Shown here in pieces: positions 1-9,114 of a DNA stretch of 64,000 bases. The stretch is taken from positions 310,001 to 374,000 of the forward strand of contig NZ_CP082269.1 of NCBI RefSeq assembly GCF_019880405.1, given 5' to 3'. The DNA comes from Enterobacter sp. C2. GTDB lineage: Bacteria; Pseudomonadota; Gammaproteobacteria; Enterobacterales; Enterobacteriaceae. Positions within the stretch are counted from its first letter, which is position 1, and every line of letters starts with the position of its first letter. A program made the position numbers and the translations under genes. The notes beneath the pieces were generated by a model. It searched no databases, had not been told where the DNA came from, and was given only the letters and a program-made list of their open reading frames with translations.

Positions 1-710
1 TGGCTGATATAGCCTTCGCTCATCATACGCGCCAGCACCACGTTACGCCGCGAGGTGGCCCGGTCGAGAGAGTAGAGCGGGTTGAAGGTTGAGGGCGCTT
101 TTGGCAGCCCCGCAATGACCGCGATCTCGCTCAGGGTAAGCTGGTCCACAGACTTACCAAAATAGACCTGCGCCGCCGCGCCCACGCCGTAGGCGCGGTA
201 GCCGAGGTAGATCTTGTTCAGGTAAAGCTCAAGGATCTCATCCTTGCTCATCATCTGCTCAATGCGGATCGCCAGGAAAACCTCTTTCAGCTTACGTATC
301 AGGGTCTTTTCCGGACTGAGAAAGAAGTTACGCGCCAGCTGCTGCGTAATGGTACTCGCCCCCTGAGAGGCGTGGCCGGAGAAGAGCGCCACGCTGGCAG
401 CACGGAAAATCCCCACCGGATCGACGCCGTGATGCTCATAAAAACGGCTGTCTTCAGTGGCAATAAAGGCTTTGACCATAACAGGTGGGATCTGATCCAG
501 GGTCAGCGGAATGCGGCGCTTTTCGCCGTACTGCGCAATCAACTCGCCGTCGGCGGTATAAACCTGCATCGGAATTTGCAGCCGCACGTCTTTCAGCGTG
601 GCGACGTCAGGCAGCTGTGGCTCAATAAATTTGTAGAGGCCATAAACCGAGCCTGCTCCCAGCAGAATGCAACAGACTGCAAGGATAAATAGATACTTTA
701 CGAACTTCAC
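1..710 (-). CDS. mrcA: Penicillin-binding protein 1a, N-terminal part (runs off the window)
   Basis: Bifunctional peptidoglycan synthase (glycosyltransferase plus transpeptidase) of the inner membrane, building the cell wall. Read on the minus strand from a GTG at 710, the protein begins MKFVKYLFILAVCCILL, a short cytoplasmic stretch followed by a signal-anchor helix. The glycosyltransferase domain follows, with EDSRFYEHHGVDPVGI holding the catalytic Glu, then QGASTITQQLARNFFL. Only about 236 residues are inside the window; the transpeptidase half lies to the left. It is divergent from hofM, as in E. coli. Identification is firm; the GTG start follows the E. coli annotation as I recall it. 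Confidence 0.96.
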   Translation of the reverse strand, partial: MKFVKYLFILAVCCILLGAGSVYGLYKFIEPQLPDVATLKDVRLQIPMQVYTADGELIAQYGEKRRIPLTLDQIPPVMVKAFIATEDSRFYEHHGVDPVGIFRAASVALFSGHASQGASTITQQLARNFFLSPEKTLIRKLKEVFLAIRIEQMMSKDEILELYLNKIYLGYRAYGVGAAAQVYFGKSVDQLTLSEIAVIAGLPKAPSTFNPLYSLDRATSRRNVVLARMMSEGYIS

Positions 711-830
711 CGGAGATTTCCCATTTAGTTTTCTTTGGGCAGTTTATAAACAATCGCGGCGTAGTATAAAGGCAAGCCTGATGCATTGATATAGCCGTCA
801 CCCCGACGAACGATAAGGAGATCGCGATTT
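711..830. promoter_or_regulatory. Divergent mrcA/hofM intergenic region
   Basis: These 120 bases separate two divergent gene starts, so they should hold both promoters. Before hofM there is a Shine-Dalgarno AAGGAG about 10 bases upstream of the ATG. I see no operator that I can name. Confidence 0.5.
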
Positions 831-1613
831 ATGGCACTCGGTCGCTGGCGAATAGGCCTTCATATTCAGCAGGATGGCGTCTATGCCATCGCCCTGATGC
901 AGGAAAAATCCCGCTCTGTGCTACGCCGCTGGTGGCAGCTGCCGCTGGAGGCGGGGACGATTATCGACGGGCAGATTAGGCAGCCTGAACGTCTCTATAT
1001 GGCGTTGCAGGCATGGAGTAAAACCCTGCCGCGCAGGCACCAGATTAGCCTCGCGTTTCCAGCCGGGCGCACGCTGCAAAAGCGGCTGCCCCGTCCCACC
1101 GTACGGCTAGGCGAAAGCGCGCAGCTACAGTGGGTGACCAACAGCCTCGCCCGCGAGCTGGGCATACCTGCCGATGACCTGCGCATCGACTACACCGATG
1201 ACAGCGTACAGCGCGCTTACAGCGTGACGGCGGCGCAGACCAGTGACGTTGCCGCGTTGATGACGCTGGCGGATAACCTTAACATGCATCTCTCGGCCAT
1301 CACCCCTGACGCCTGTGCCCTACAGCGCTTTATTCCGCTGCTTACCCCGCCGCTGTGTTGGCTGGCCTGGCGTGACGCCTGCCAGTGGCTTTGGGCAACG
1401 CGCAGCGACTGGGGACGGCGCGCACATGAGGAGGCCAATACCTTTGATGAGCTGGCTCAGGTGCTGGGCCTGCCGCAGGCGGAGGGCACGCTTTGCGATG
1501 CCGGGCCGGGCAGCTTCGACCCCTGGAGCGCCATTGCAGGGCTGTGTCCACCGCTGCCGGAAAACGGCACGGCCTGGGCGGTCGCCATTGGCCTGGCGCT
1601 GGGAGGTGAATAG
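831..1613 (+). CDS. hofM: HofM, PilM-like protein of the DNA-use operon
   Basis: First gene of the hofMNOPQ operon, the counterpart of pilMNOPQ for type IV pili and competence. In E. coli the operon is needed to use extracellular DNA as a nutrient; no pilus role is established. The 260-residue protein resembles E. coli HofM and would be a PilM-type, actin-like cytoplasmic partner of HofN. No signal peptide is seen. Its TAG stop at 1611-1613 shares one base with the GTG start of hofN, so the two are translationally coupled. Function is inferred from the family. Confidence 0.85.
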   Translation: MALGRWRIGLHIQQDGVYAIALMQEKSRSVLRRWWQLPLEAGTIIDGQIRQPERLYMALQAWSKTLPRRHQISLAFPAGRTLQKRLPRPTVRLGESAQLQWVTNSLARELGIPADDLRIDYTDDSVQRAYSVTAAQTSDVAALMTLADNLNMHLSAITPDACALQRFIPLLTPPLCWLAWRDACQWLWATRSDWGRRAHEEANTFDELAQVLGLPQAEGTLCDAGPGSFDPWSAIAGLCPPLPENGTAWAVAIGLALGGE

Positions 1614-2152
1614 TGGCGCAGGCGGTCAATTTTCTTCCCTGGCGTGCCCGGCAGCAGCGCCGCTGCCTGCGCGTCTGGATAACGATCTTCTCTGCTAGCC
1701 TGCTGCTAATTGTACTGCTGGCCACGGTGCTGCGAATGCACGCGTTGCAGGAGAACCAGCGGCTAACATGGGTGCAGCAGGCGGGCGTAACGTTGCAGGC
1801 AGGGCTGGCCCAACGCCAGACGCGCCTGCTTGCCCAGCAGGCAGAGCGGCAGGCTCGGCAGCAGCGTCATCAGCGGTTACAGGCCACGCGGGAGTGGCAG
1901 CGGACGTTAGCCCGTCTTGCTGATGCGCTGCCTGCGCAGGCGTGGCTGAGTGAGCTGCGCTTTCAGCAGGGAACGCTGTCGCTGGCAGGCTATACGGTGA
2001 GCTTCGCGGCGCTAGGTGAGCTGGAAACGGCGCTCAACGCGCTTCCTGGGCTGCGAATGGGTAAACCCGGGGCTGCCTCGCGGGATACCCAGGGACGCTG
2101 GCAGTTTAATTACGCTCTGCTTCCGGATGCGCCTCATGCACCTCAACCCTGA
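1613..2152 (+). CDS. hofN: HofN, PilN-like inner-membrane protein
   Basis: PilN-type bitopic membrane protein of 179 residues, starting at a GTG directly on the hofM stop. The N-terminus carries the INFLPWR-like PilN signature (AVNFLPWRARQQRR), which in PilN contacts PilM. A single membrane helix follows at about residues 23-43, then a Gln/Arg-rich probable coiled coil (about 50-100) and a small periplasmic domain. The E. coli homologue is needed for growth on DNA; the mechanism is not known. The 3' end overlaps hofO. Confidence 0.83.
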   Translation: MAQAVNFLPWRARQQRRCLRVWITIFSASLLLIVLLATVLRMHALQENQRLTWVQQAGVTLQAGLAQRQTRLLAQQAERQARQQRHQRLQATREWQRTLARLADALPAQAWLSELRFQQGTLSLAGYTVSFAALGELETALNALPGLRMGKPGAASRDTQGRWQFNYALLPDAPHAPQP

Positions 2153-2603
2153 GCGTTGGCTCTCGCTCTCTGCCCGTAGCCGAAGCGCCATCTGGCTGAC
2201 GATGGCCTTAGGCTGCGCTGCGCTGGCCTGGTTTCTGGCGGTGCGGCCATGCATGCGCGAGCAGACGCAGCGGCTGACCGAGATCCGTGCCCAGCAGCAG
2301 AGCCGCAGCCAGCTGTGGGCAAGCGTGATGCCGCTGCGCCAGGCAGAGGAGCCGATGACCTCAGCGATCCTACCCGATCGCGCTTTTTCCGCGCTGGCTT
2401 TCCAGACTGGCAGCGCCCGGCTGCTGAGCTGGCATCCGAACGCCCGCGGCGGTGCGCTGGTGCTGCAAACCGGCTGGCAGGATGTGCCCGAGACTTTTGC
2501 CCGCCTCGCCGACCAGCGTATGCAGGCCACTGCCTTTTCATTGGCGTTAAAAGAGGGCGTGCTGCATCTGCGCCTTGAGCTGGAGAGCAGCGATGGTTCC
2601 TGA
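2136..2603 (+). CDS. hofO: HofO, PilO-like membrane protein
   Basis: Third member of the hof operon, a PilO-like protein with one N-terminal membrane helix (about residues 16-32) and a small periplasmic domain. The conserved part LLSWHPNARGGALVLQTGW matches my memory of E. coli HofO. The frame stays open upstream to 2016, but a start there would lie deep inside hofN. The ATG at 2136 (or 2127, nine bases earlier) gives about 155 residues, near the 146 of E. coli, and overlaps hofN by 17-26 bases. Exact start is uncertain. Confidence 0.75.
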   Translation: MHLNPERWLSLSARSRSAIWLTMALGCAALAWFLAVRPCMREQTQRLTEIRAQQQSRSQLWASVMPLRQAEEPMTSAILPDRAFSALAFQTGSARLLSWHPNARGGALVLQTGWQDVPETFARLADQRMQATAFSLALKEGVLHLRLELESSDGS

Positions 2604-3000
2604 CACTCGCCGGGCGTGGCTGCTGGCTCTGCCACTGCTGCTCGGTATGCGCGATCCTTTTCAGCCGCTGCCGGACCGCTGTCAGACGGCGATGCTGGCC
2701 CAGTGGCGCTACCAGGGTTTTATTGACGTTAACGGTCATCGCCGGGGCGTGTTGCGTAACGCCGAGGGACGGTGGATCAGAGCGGCGGCGGGAGAGCGCC
2801 TGCCACCCGGCTGGCAGGTCGTCTCGGTCACGGAGCAGACGTTGCACATTGCCACCGCCGCAGGCTGCGAACCAGCGCAGTGGCAGTGGCAGCGACAAGG
2901 AGCTAAGGATGAAAAAATGGATAACGGCAGCCGGGCTGCTTCTCAGCATGCTGCCAGCATGGGCAAAAAGCCCGCTACCGGTGACGCTGGTCGTCGATGA
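2593..3000 (+). CDS. hofP: HofP, PilP-like protein
   Basis: Small PilP-like protein of 135 residues (134 in E. coli). The conserved block is GMRDPFQPLPDRC, then QWRYQGF and a CEPAQWQWQRQG tail. The N-terminus MVPDTRRAWLLALPLLLG looks like a short signal peptide. I chose the ATG at 2593 rather than an in-frame TTG at 2575 because it gives this signal-like start; it overlaps hofO by 11 bases. The last 30 codons overlap the start of hofQ in another frame, so this stretch is double-coding. The Lys/Ala/Asp-rich tail resembles that of E. coli HofP. Confidence 0.78.
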   Translation: MVPDTRRAWLLALPLLLGMRDPFQPLPDRCQTAMLAQWRYQGFIDVNGHRRGVLRNAEGRWIRAAAGERLPPGWQVVSVTEQTLHIATAAGCEPAQWQWQRQGAKDEKMDNGSRAASQHAASMGKKPATGDAGRR

Positions 3001-4150
3001 TGTTCCGGTGGTGCAGGTGCTGCAGACCCTGGCAGAGCTGGGTCGCTACAACCTTATCGTTGCGCCAGAGGTCAGCGGCACGATCTCTCTGCATCTGTTA
3101 AACGTTCCGTGGAAGCAGGCTCTGCAAACGGTGATCGCCAGCGCGGAGCTGATCGTGCAGAAAGAGAACAGCGTTCTCCAGGTGCATACCCAGGAGTGGG
3201 AACAGCAGCAGCAGGAGAAGCGTGAGGCCGACAAGGCGAAGCAGCAGAGCACTCTGCCGCTGGTGGAGAAGAGCGTTACGCTACGCTATGCCGAGGCGGA
3301 AGAGCTGGTCAAGGCGGGTGGAAAGCTGCTCAGCCCGCAGGGCACGATGATGGCCGACAAACGCTTGAACCGCCTGCTGCTGCGGGACAACGCGGCTTCG
3401 CTGCAGGCCATAGCGCGCTGGATCGCAGAGATGGATCTGCCCGTCGCTCAGGTAGAGCTGTCGGCGCATATCGTAACGATTAATGAAAAGAGTCTGCGTG
3501 AGCTCGGGGTGAAGTGGACGCTGGCCGAAGCGCAGGCGGCAGGGAAGATTGGCGATGTCACTACGCTCAGCAGCGATCTCTCGGTGAGCGAGGCCACGAC
3601 GCGCGTGGGCTTTAATATCGGACGCATCAATGGCCGCATGCTGGACGTCGAGCTGTCGGCCCTTGAGCAGGCGCAGCAGCTGGAAATCATCGCCAGCCCG
3701 CGGCTGCTGGCTTCCCATCAGCAGCCTGCCAGCATCAAGCAGGGAAGCGAAATTCCCTATCAGGTTTCCAGCGGGGAAAGCGGCGCAACCTCGGTGGAGT
3801 TCAAGGAGGCGGTGCTGGGAATGGAGGTGACGCCAACGGTGCTGCAGGACGGCAGGGTGCGTCTGAAGCTGCATATCAGCCAGAATATGCCCGGGCAGGT
3901 GCTTCAGCAGGCCGATGGCGAAGTGTTGGCTATCGATAAGCAGGAGATCGAAACTCAGGTCGAAGTCGGCAGCGGCGATACGCTGGCGTTGGGCGGCATC
4001 TTTCAGCAACAGAAGAAATCCGGCAGCGAAAGCGTGCCTGGGCTGGGCAGCGTGCCCTGGCTGGGACGCCTTTTTCGCCACGAGGGTAACGATAACGAGC
4101 GGCGCGAGCTGGTGGTTTTCATCACGCCACGCCTTATGCCGCTGCATTAA
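2909..4150 (+). CDS. hofQ: HofQ, outer-membrane secretin homologue
   Basis: Secretin of 413 residues (412 in E. coli), expected to form a gated outer-membrane ring through which DNA could enter. MKKWITAAGLLLSMLPAWA is a signal peptide. Short secretin N-domains follow (LRYAEAEELVKAGGKLL; MADKRLNRLLLRD). The C-terminal secretin domain has LSALEQAQQLEIIASPRLL, the VEFKEAVLGMEVTP segment and the final ERRELVVFITPRLM. The ATG at 2909 has a good Shine-Dalgarno (AAGGAG) and begins the signal peptide; the open frame extends upstream only through hofP. Confidence 0.92.
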   Translation: MKKWITAAGLLLSMLPAWAKSPLPVTLVVDDVPVVQVLQTLAELGRYNLIVAPEVSGTISLHLLNVPWKQALQTVIASAELIVQKENSVLQVHTQEWEQQQQEKREADKAKQQSTLPLVEKSVTLRYAEAEELVKAGGKLLSPQGTMMADKRLNRLLLRDNAASLQAIARWIAEMDLPVAQVELSAHIVTINEKSLRELGVKWTLAEAQAAGKIGDVTTLSSDLSVSEATTRVGFNIGRINGRMLDVELSALEQAQQLEIIASPRLLASHQQPASIKQGSEIPYQVSSGESGATSVEFKEAVLGMEVTPTVLQDGRVRLKLHISQNMPGQVLQQADGEVLAIDKQEIETQVEVGSGDTLALGGIFQQQKKSGSESVPGLGSVPWLGRLFRHEGNDNERRELVVFITPRLMPLH

Positions 4151-4456
4151 GGCGGGAAGGACGCAGGCCAAATATGATGATTTTTGCCATGAACTGAACT
4201 CAGGTGTTTGACGTGAGACATGAATTAGCTTACAAGGAGTACCGATTTTGAGCGTCAGCTACTCCCGTCTTACCTCAATTGGCCTCTTCGCAAGGTTGGT
4301 GATTTATTCAGTTGCCAAAACAGCGCGAGTATTGAGATAATTTTCAGTCTGATTCTCGAACTTACGCATATGAGGTTTCAGTTCATGTCCTGCTCCGCCA
4401 GGTGTCTGCGAAGTGGGTTTACCATTAACGAATAGTCTTATAGTAGTACCGAAAAA
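4151..4456 (+). promoter_or_regulatory. aroK leader region
   Basis: This 306-base gap between hofQ and aroK must hold the promoter of the aroK-aroB-damX-dam operon. I cannot assign a -10/-35 pair with confidence. It contains one candidate small ORF (4248-4340, listed separately). The sequence just before aroK (TAGTAGTACCGAAAAA) carries no strong Shine-Dalgarno. Confidence 0.5.
4248..4340 (+). CDS. Candidate 30-residue leader peptide upstream of aroK
   Basis: A TTG at 4248 preceded by AAGGAGT seven bases upstream opens a 30-codon frame ending in TAA at 4338-4340. The peptide starts MSVSYSRLTSIGLF, has a hydrophobic middle and a basic tail (AKTARVLR). The Shine-Dalgarno is better than that of aroK itself. 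I recall a very similar sequence before aroK in E. coli, which would argue for conservation, but I cannot align it here. It is not rich in aromatic residues, so a classic attenuator peptide is unlikely. It could also be chance. Confidence 0.35.
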   Translation: MSVSYSRLTSIGLFARLVIYSVAKTARVLR

Positions 4457-4978
4457 ATGGCAGAGAAACGCAATATCTTTCTGGTTGGGCCTATGGGTGC
4501 CGGCAAAAGCACTATTGGGCGTCAGTTAGCTCAACAACTCAATATGGAATTTTACGATTCTGATCAAGAGATTGAGAAACGAACCGGAGCTGATGTGGGC
4601 TGGGTCTTCGATGTAGAAGGTGAAGAAGGTTTCCGCGATCGCGAAGAAAAGGTCATTAACGAACTGACCGAGAAGCAGGGCATTGTGCTGGCGACAGGCG
4701 GCGGCTCTGTGAAATCCCGCGAAACCCGTAATCGTCTCTCCGCCCGTGGCGTAGTGGTGTATCTGGAAACCACTATCGAAAAGCAGCTGGCTCGTACTCA
4801 ACGCGATAAAAAGCGTCCCCTGTTACAGGTGGAGACGCCGCCGCGAGAAGTTCTCGAAGCGCTGGCCGACGAACGGAATCCTCTCTACGAAGAGATTGCC
4901 GACGTCACCATCCGCACCGACGATCAGAGCGCAAAAGTGGTCGCAAACCAGATTATTCATATGCTGGAAAGCAACTGA
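4457..4978 (+). CDS. aroK: Shikimate kinase I
   Basis: Phosphorylates shikimate to shikimate 3-phosphate with ATP, in the common aromatic amino acid pathway. The 173-residue cytosolic protein has the P-loop GPMGAGKST (residues 11-19), the shikimate-binding region around [12 protein letters not shown] and FRDREEKV, and the Walker-B-like ATGGGSV. Length equals that of E. coli AroK. It is the first gene of a long operon and lies 54 bases before aroB, the enzyme two steps earlier in the pathway. Confidence 0.97.
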   Translation: MAEKRNIFLVGPMGAGKSTIGRQLAQQLNMEFYDSDQEIEKRTGADVGWVFDVEGEEGFRDREEKVINELTEKQGIVLATGGGSVKSRETRNRLSARGVVVYLETTIEKQLARTQRDKKRPLLQVETPPREVLEALADERNPLYEEIADVTIRTDDQSAKVVANQIIHMLESN

Positions 4979-5032
4979 TTCTGGCTTACTATAACGCCTG
5001 CAGGTTTACGCAATTAAGGTGGATGTCGCGTC

Positions 5033-6121
5033 ATGGAGAGGATCACCGTCACTCTTGGGGAACGTAGTTACCCAATCACCATCGCGGCTGGTTTGTTTAA
5101 CGATCCAGCTTCCTTCTTGCCGTTGAAGTCAGGCGACCAGGTCATGCTGGTCACTAACGAGACGCTGGCTCCGCTCTATCTTGAAAAAATCCGCCATGTT
5201 CTTGAACAGGCGGGTGTGCGGGTTGACAGCGTCGTGCTGCCGGACGGTGAGCAGTACAAAAGCCTGGCGGTACTGGATACGGTTTTCACCGCCCTGTTGC
5301 AAAAACCTCACGGGCGCGATACGACGCTGGTGGCGCTTGGCGGCGGCGTGGTAGGCGATCTTACCGGCTTTGCGGCTGCGAGCTATCAACGTGGCGTGCG
5401 CTTTATTCAGGTGCCCACCACGCTCCTTTCTCAGGTCGATTCGTCCGTTGGCGGCAAGACGGCGGTGAATCACCCTCTCGGCAAAAATATGATCGGCGCG
5501 TTCTATCAGCCCGCCTCGGTGGTCGTCGATCTCGACTGCCTGGCGACGCTTCCCGCGCGCGAACTCTCCTCTGGCCTGGCTGAAGTCATCAAGTACGGCA
5601 TCATTCTTGACGCCGCGTTCTTTAGCTGGCTGGAAGATAATCTCGATGCGCTTCTGCGCCTCGACGGTCCCACCATGGCCTACTGCATTCGCCGCTGTTG
5701 TGAACTAAAAGCCGAAGTTGTCGCTGCGGACGAGCGCGAGACCGGCTTACGTGCTTTACTCAACCTGGGCCACACATTTGGTCACGCTATCGAAGCCGAA
5801 ATGGGTTACGGTAACTGGCTGCACGGTGAAGCGGTGGCGGCGGGAATGGTCATGGCAGCACGCGCGGCCGAACGCCTCGGTCAGTTTAGCCGGGACGATA
5901 CGCAGCGAATCATTACCTTACTCACGCGCGCTGGCCTGCCGGTCAACGGTCCGCGGGAGATGTCCGCAGAGGCGTATATTCCTCACATGCTGCGTGACAA
6001 AAAGGTGCTGGCGGGCGAGATGCGTTTGGTCCTGCCGCTGGCAATAGGGAAGAGTGAAGTCCGTGGCGGAGTGCCACATGATGTTGTTCTTGGCGCCATT
6101 GCTGATTGCCAGCAGGCGTGA
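5033..6121 (+). CDS. aroB: 3-dehydroquinate synthase
   Basis: Converts DAHP to 3-dehydroquinate, the second step of the shikimate pathway, using NAD and a divalent metal. The 362-residue protein has the NAD-binding [12 protein letters not shown], the [32 protein letters not shown] block, and metal ligands within [20 protein letters not shown] and [11 protein letters not shown]. Length equals that of E. coli AroB. It is probably cotranscribed with aroK. Confidence 0.98.
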   Translation: MERITVTLGERSYPITIAAGLFNDPASFLPLKSGDQVMLVTNETLAPLYLEKIRHVLEQAGVRVDSVVLPDGEQYKSLAVLDTVFTALLQKPHGRDTTLVALGGGVVGDLTGFAAASYQRGVRFIQVPTTLLSQVDSSVGGKTAVNHPLGKNMIGAFYQPASVVVDLDCLATLPARELSSGLAEVIKYGIILDAAFFSWLEDNLDALLRLDGPTMAYCIRRCCELKAEVVAADERETGLRALLNLGHTFGHAIEAEMGYGNWLHGEAVAAGMVMAARAAERLGQFSRDDTQRIITLLTRAGLPVNGPREMSAEAYIPHMLRDKKVLAGEMRLVLPLAIGKSEVRGGVPHDVVLGAIADCQQA

Positions 6122-6212
6122 AAACGAGAAAGGTCTGGCCACGCCAGTCGTGGTGTTTAACTTCGGGCAATGCGCACTAGTGGTTGGCATTAGCCTTTGA
6201 GTGGGGTGTTAA

Positions 6213-7529
6213 ATGGATGAATTCAAACCAGAAGACGAGCTGAAAACCGATCCCAGCGATCGTCGTCCTGGTCGTACGCGCCAGTCTTCTGAACGCGACA
6301 GCGATCCGCAGATCAACTTCGATGATGTCGATCTGGACGCTGACGATCGTCGCCCTTCACGGACGCGTAAAGCACGTGAAGAGAGTGACGAAAGCTATGA
6401 GGAACAGGAGCTGGAGGAGAGCGCCGTGGATGAGGAGCGCGTAGAGCGTCGCCCTCGCAAGCGTAAAAAAGCCCCTGCCGCTAAACCTGCCTCCCGCCAG
6501 TACCTGATGATGGGTCTGGGGATCCTGGTTCTGCTCCTGCTGATCGTGGGCATCGGATCCGCGCTGAAGTCGCCTGCCGATAAGTCCGGCAGCGAACAAG
6601 CCTCCTCGGAGAAGAGCGTCAACCTGTCAGATAACGCCGCTGACCAGGCTAACGGCACGCAGCCAGCGCCGGGCGCGACCTCGGCTGAGCAGACGGCGGG
6701 TAATCCGCAGGATGTCTCTCTGCCGCCGATCGCCTCTACGCCAACCCAGGGGCAGACGCCTGCCGCGCCGGAAGGCCAGCAGCGCGTTGAAGTGCAGGGC
6801 GATCTGAACAACGCCCTGGCGCAGCCGCAGAATCAAAATCAGGTAGACAGCGTGGCGGTGAACTCCACTCTGCCGACCGAGCCCGCTACCGTTGCGCCGG
6901 TGCATAACGCGAAAGCAGCAGAGTCGCGCCAGACCGCCGCGTCTGAGCGTCAGGCCTCCGCAACCGAGCACCGTGCCGCGCCTCGCACCGAGCGTCAGCA
7001 GGCGGTAATCGAGCCGAAGCCAACCCAAAGCGCGCCGAAAGCAGCAGCCCAGCCGAAGCGCACCGAAACGGCGACCAGCACGGCCCAGCCAAAAGCGACG
7101 ACCAGCGCAGCCCCTGCGGCGAAACCGTCCGCAGCGGTCACGGCAACGGCCCCGACCCAGTCGGCGAAGCCTGCCACGACCCCAGCGCCAGCCGCCGCCG
7201 CACCGGCAGCAGCAGCGCCTGCGGCCACGGCCAACGCCTCTACCGGCAACGTGGGTTCCCTGAAGTCAGCGCCGGGCAGCCACTACACGCTGCAGCTGAG
7301 CAGCTCGTCGAACTACAACAACCTGAACGCGTGGGCGAAGAAAGAGAACCTGAAAAACTTCGTGGTTTATCAGACTTCGCGTAACGGTCAGCCGTGGTAT
7401 GTATTGGTAAGCGGTGTCTATGCGTCGAAAGATGATGCTAAACGCGCCGTCTCTACGCTGCCAGCCGACGTGCAGGCGAAAAACCCGTGGGCGAAGCCGC
7501 TGCATCAGGTGCAGGCCGATCTCAAGTAA
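6213..7529 (+). CDS. damX: DamX, SPOR-domain cell-division protein
   Basis: Bitopic inner-membrane protein recruited to the division septum by its SPOR domain, which binds denuded septal glycan. The 438 residues comprise an acidic and basic cytoplasmic part (1-95), one membrane helix (about 97-118), a long Ala/Pro/Thr/Gln-rich periplasmic linker (about 120-345) and the SPOR domain (about 355-438, with [20 protein letters not shown] and [20 protein letters not shown]). The cytoplasmic part carries three related basic motifs: [16 protein letters not shown] and ERRPRKRK. The linker is low complexity and expected to vary between species. Confidence 0.95.
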   Translation: MDEFKPEDELKTDPSDRRPGRTRQSSERDSDPQINFDDVDLDADDRRPSRTRKAREESDESYEEQELEESAVDEERVERRPRKRKKAPAAKPASRQYLMMGLGILVLLLLIVGIGSALKSPADKSGSEQASSEKSVNLSDNAADQANGTQPAPGATSAEQTAGNPQDVSLPPIASTPTQGQTPAAPEGQQRVEVQGDLNNALAQPQNQNQVDSVAVNSTLPTEPATVAPVHNAKAAESRQTAASERQASATEHRAAPRTERQQAVIEPKPTQSAPKAAAQPKRTETATSTAQPKATTSAAPAAKPSAAVTATAPTQSAKPATTPAPAAAAPAAAAPAATANASTGNVGSLKSAPGSHYTLQLSSSSNYNNLNAWAKKENLKNFVVYQTSRNGQPWYVLVSGVYASKDDAKRAVSTLPADVQAKNPWAKPLHQVQADLK

Positions 7530-7594
7530 TGAGTAAAGCGCAAATGCTGTCGGGCTCACGCCCCAGCTGCAAAGGGTGTCATTAGTTAGTCAGC

Positions 7595-8419
7595 ATGAAA
7601 AAAAATCGCGCTTTTCTGAAATGGGCAGGGGGGAAATACCCCCTGCTCGACGACATTAAAAAGCATTTACCACCGGGTGAGTGCCTCATAGAACCCTTCG
7701 TCGGGGCCGGGTCGGTATTTCTGAATACCGACTTTTCTCGCTATATCCTTGCGGATATCAACAGCGATCTAATCGGTCTCTACAACATCGTTAAAACCCG
7801 CACCGATGAGTACGTCCTCAACGCCCGCGAGCTGTTTACGCCGCAGCATAACCAGGCTGAGGTCTACTACCGGCTGCGTACCGAGTTCAACCAGTGCCGG
7901 GATCCGCTGCGGCGCGCGGTGCTGTTTTTATATCTTAACCGTCACGGCTATAACGGTCTGTGCCGCTATAACCTGCGCGGCGAGTTTAATGTGCCCTTTG
8001 GCCGGTATAAAAAACCCTACTTCCCGGAAGCCGAGCTGTACCACTTTGCTGAAAAGGCCCAGAACGCTGAGTTTCGCTGCCTCTCGTATGAGGCGTGCAT
8101 GGAACTCGCCGACGTCAACTCCGTGGTCTACTGCGATCCGCCCTATGCACCTCTCTCTGCGACGGCGAACTTTACCGCCTATCATACCAACAGCTTTAGT
8201 CCGCTAGAGCAGGCGCGTCTGGCAGAGATGGCGGAATTACTGGTCAGTAAGCAAATCCCAGTGTTAATTTCGAATCACGATACGCCGGACACCCGTGAGT
8301 GGTACAAAGCCGCGACGCATTTTCAGGTTAAAGTGCGCCGCAGTATCAGCAGTAACGGTGGCACACGCAAAAAGGTGGACGAACTGCTGGCGCTCTATCG
8401 TCCGGCAGACAAAAAATAG
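7595..8419 (+). CDS. dam: DNA adenine methyltransferase (GATC)
   Basis: Methylates adenine N6 in GATC; used in mismatch-repair strand choice, replication timing and gene regulation. The 274-residue protein has the class-alpha order of motifs: FLKWAGGK (7-14), the SAM-binding EPFVGAGS (33-40) and the catalytic DPPY (181-184). The DNA-recognition region includes [23 protein letters not shown]. It is four residues shorter than E. coli Dam, differing at the C-terminus. It lies 65 bases after damX in the same operon, as in E. coli; no sign of a phage-type copy. Confidence 0.98.
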   Translation: MKKNRAFLKWAGGKYPLLDDIKKHLPPGECLIEPFVGAGSVFLNTDFSRYILADINSDLIGLYNIVKTRTDEYVLNARELFTPQHNQAEVYYRLRTEFNQCRDPLRRAVLFLYLNRHGYNGLCRYNLRGEFNVPFGRYKKPYFPEAELYHFAEKAQNAEFRCLSYEACMELADVNSVVYCDPPYAPLSATANFTAYHTNSFSPLEQARLAEMAELLVSKQIPVLISNHDTPDTREWYKAATHFQVKVRRSISSNGGTRKKVDELLALYRPADKK

Positions 8420-8436
8420 TTCTCAAGGAGATGCGG

Positions 8437-9114
8437 ATGAAACAGTATTTGATTGCCCCTTCAATTCTGTCGGCTGACTTTGCCCGCCTGGGTGAGGATA
8501 CCGCTAACGCGCTGGCGGCCGGTGGCGACGTGGTGCATTTTGACGTCATGGATAACCACTACGTCCCTAACCTGACGATGGGGCCGATGGTATTGAAAGC
8601 CCTGCGCGACTATGGCATCACCGCCCCCATTGACGTCCACCTGATGGTGAAACCGGTAGACCGTTTGATCCCCGATTTCGCTGCCGCAGGGGCGAGCATT
8701 ATTACTTTCCATCCCGAAGCCAGCGAGCACGTCGACCGCTCGCTGCAGCTGATCAAAGAGCACGGCTGTAAAGCGGGGCTGGTGTTCAACCCGGCGACCT
8801 CTCTGAGCTGGCTTGACTACGTCATGGACAAACTAGATGTGATCCTGCTGATGTCCGTCAACCCGGGCTTCGGCGGCCAGAGCTTTATTCCTCATACGCT
8901 CGACAAGCTGCGCGAAGTGCGCCGTCGCATCGATGCTTCCGGCTATGACATTCGCCTTGAGGTTGATGGCGGCGTGAAGGCGGATAACATCGGTGAAATT
9001 GCCGCCGCAGGCGCAGATATGTTTGTCGCTGGCTCGGCTATTTTTAACCAGCCGGACTACCGTAGCGTGATCGATAAAATGCGCAGCGAGCTGGCAAAGG
9101 TTCATCATGGCTAA
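8437..9114 (+). CDS. rpe: Ribulose-phosphate 3-epimerase
   Basis: Interconverts ribulose 5-phosphate and xylulose 5-phosphate in the pentose phosphate pathway. A 225-residue TIM barrel with the metal-binding HFDVMDN (34-40), the DVHLMV strand, [10 protein letters not shown] and the C-terminal LEVDGGVK phosphate region. I chose ATG 8437, which gives [14 protein letters not shown] and matches the E. coli start; an in-frame ATG two codons earlier (8431) is an alternative. Its end overlaps gph by 8 bases. Confidence 0.97.
   Translation: MKQYLIAPSILSADFARLGEDTANALAAGGDVVHFDVMDNHYVPNLTMGPMVLKALRDYGITAPIDVHLMVKPVDRLIPDFAAAGASIITFHPEASEHVDRSLQLIKEHGCKAGLVFNPATSLSWLDYVMDKLDVILLMSVNPGFGGQSFIPHTLDKLREVRRRIDASGYDIRLEVDGGVKADNIGEIAAAGADMFVAGSAIFNQPDYRSVIDKMRSELAKVHHG

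Noticed and set aside
2143-2949. A 268-codon minus-strand frame over hofOP
   Set aside because: The hof genes on the plus strand are tightly packed and match known lengths; the opposite frame has no recognisable domain.
7020-7240. Ala/Thr/Pro-rich sequence in damX looked like a DNA repeat
   Set aside because: It is irregular low-complexity coding sequence of the DamX linker, not a tandem DNA repeat.
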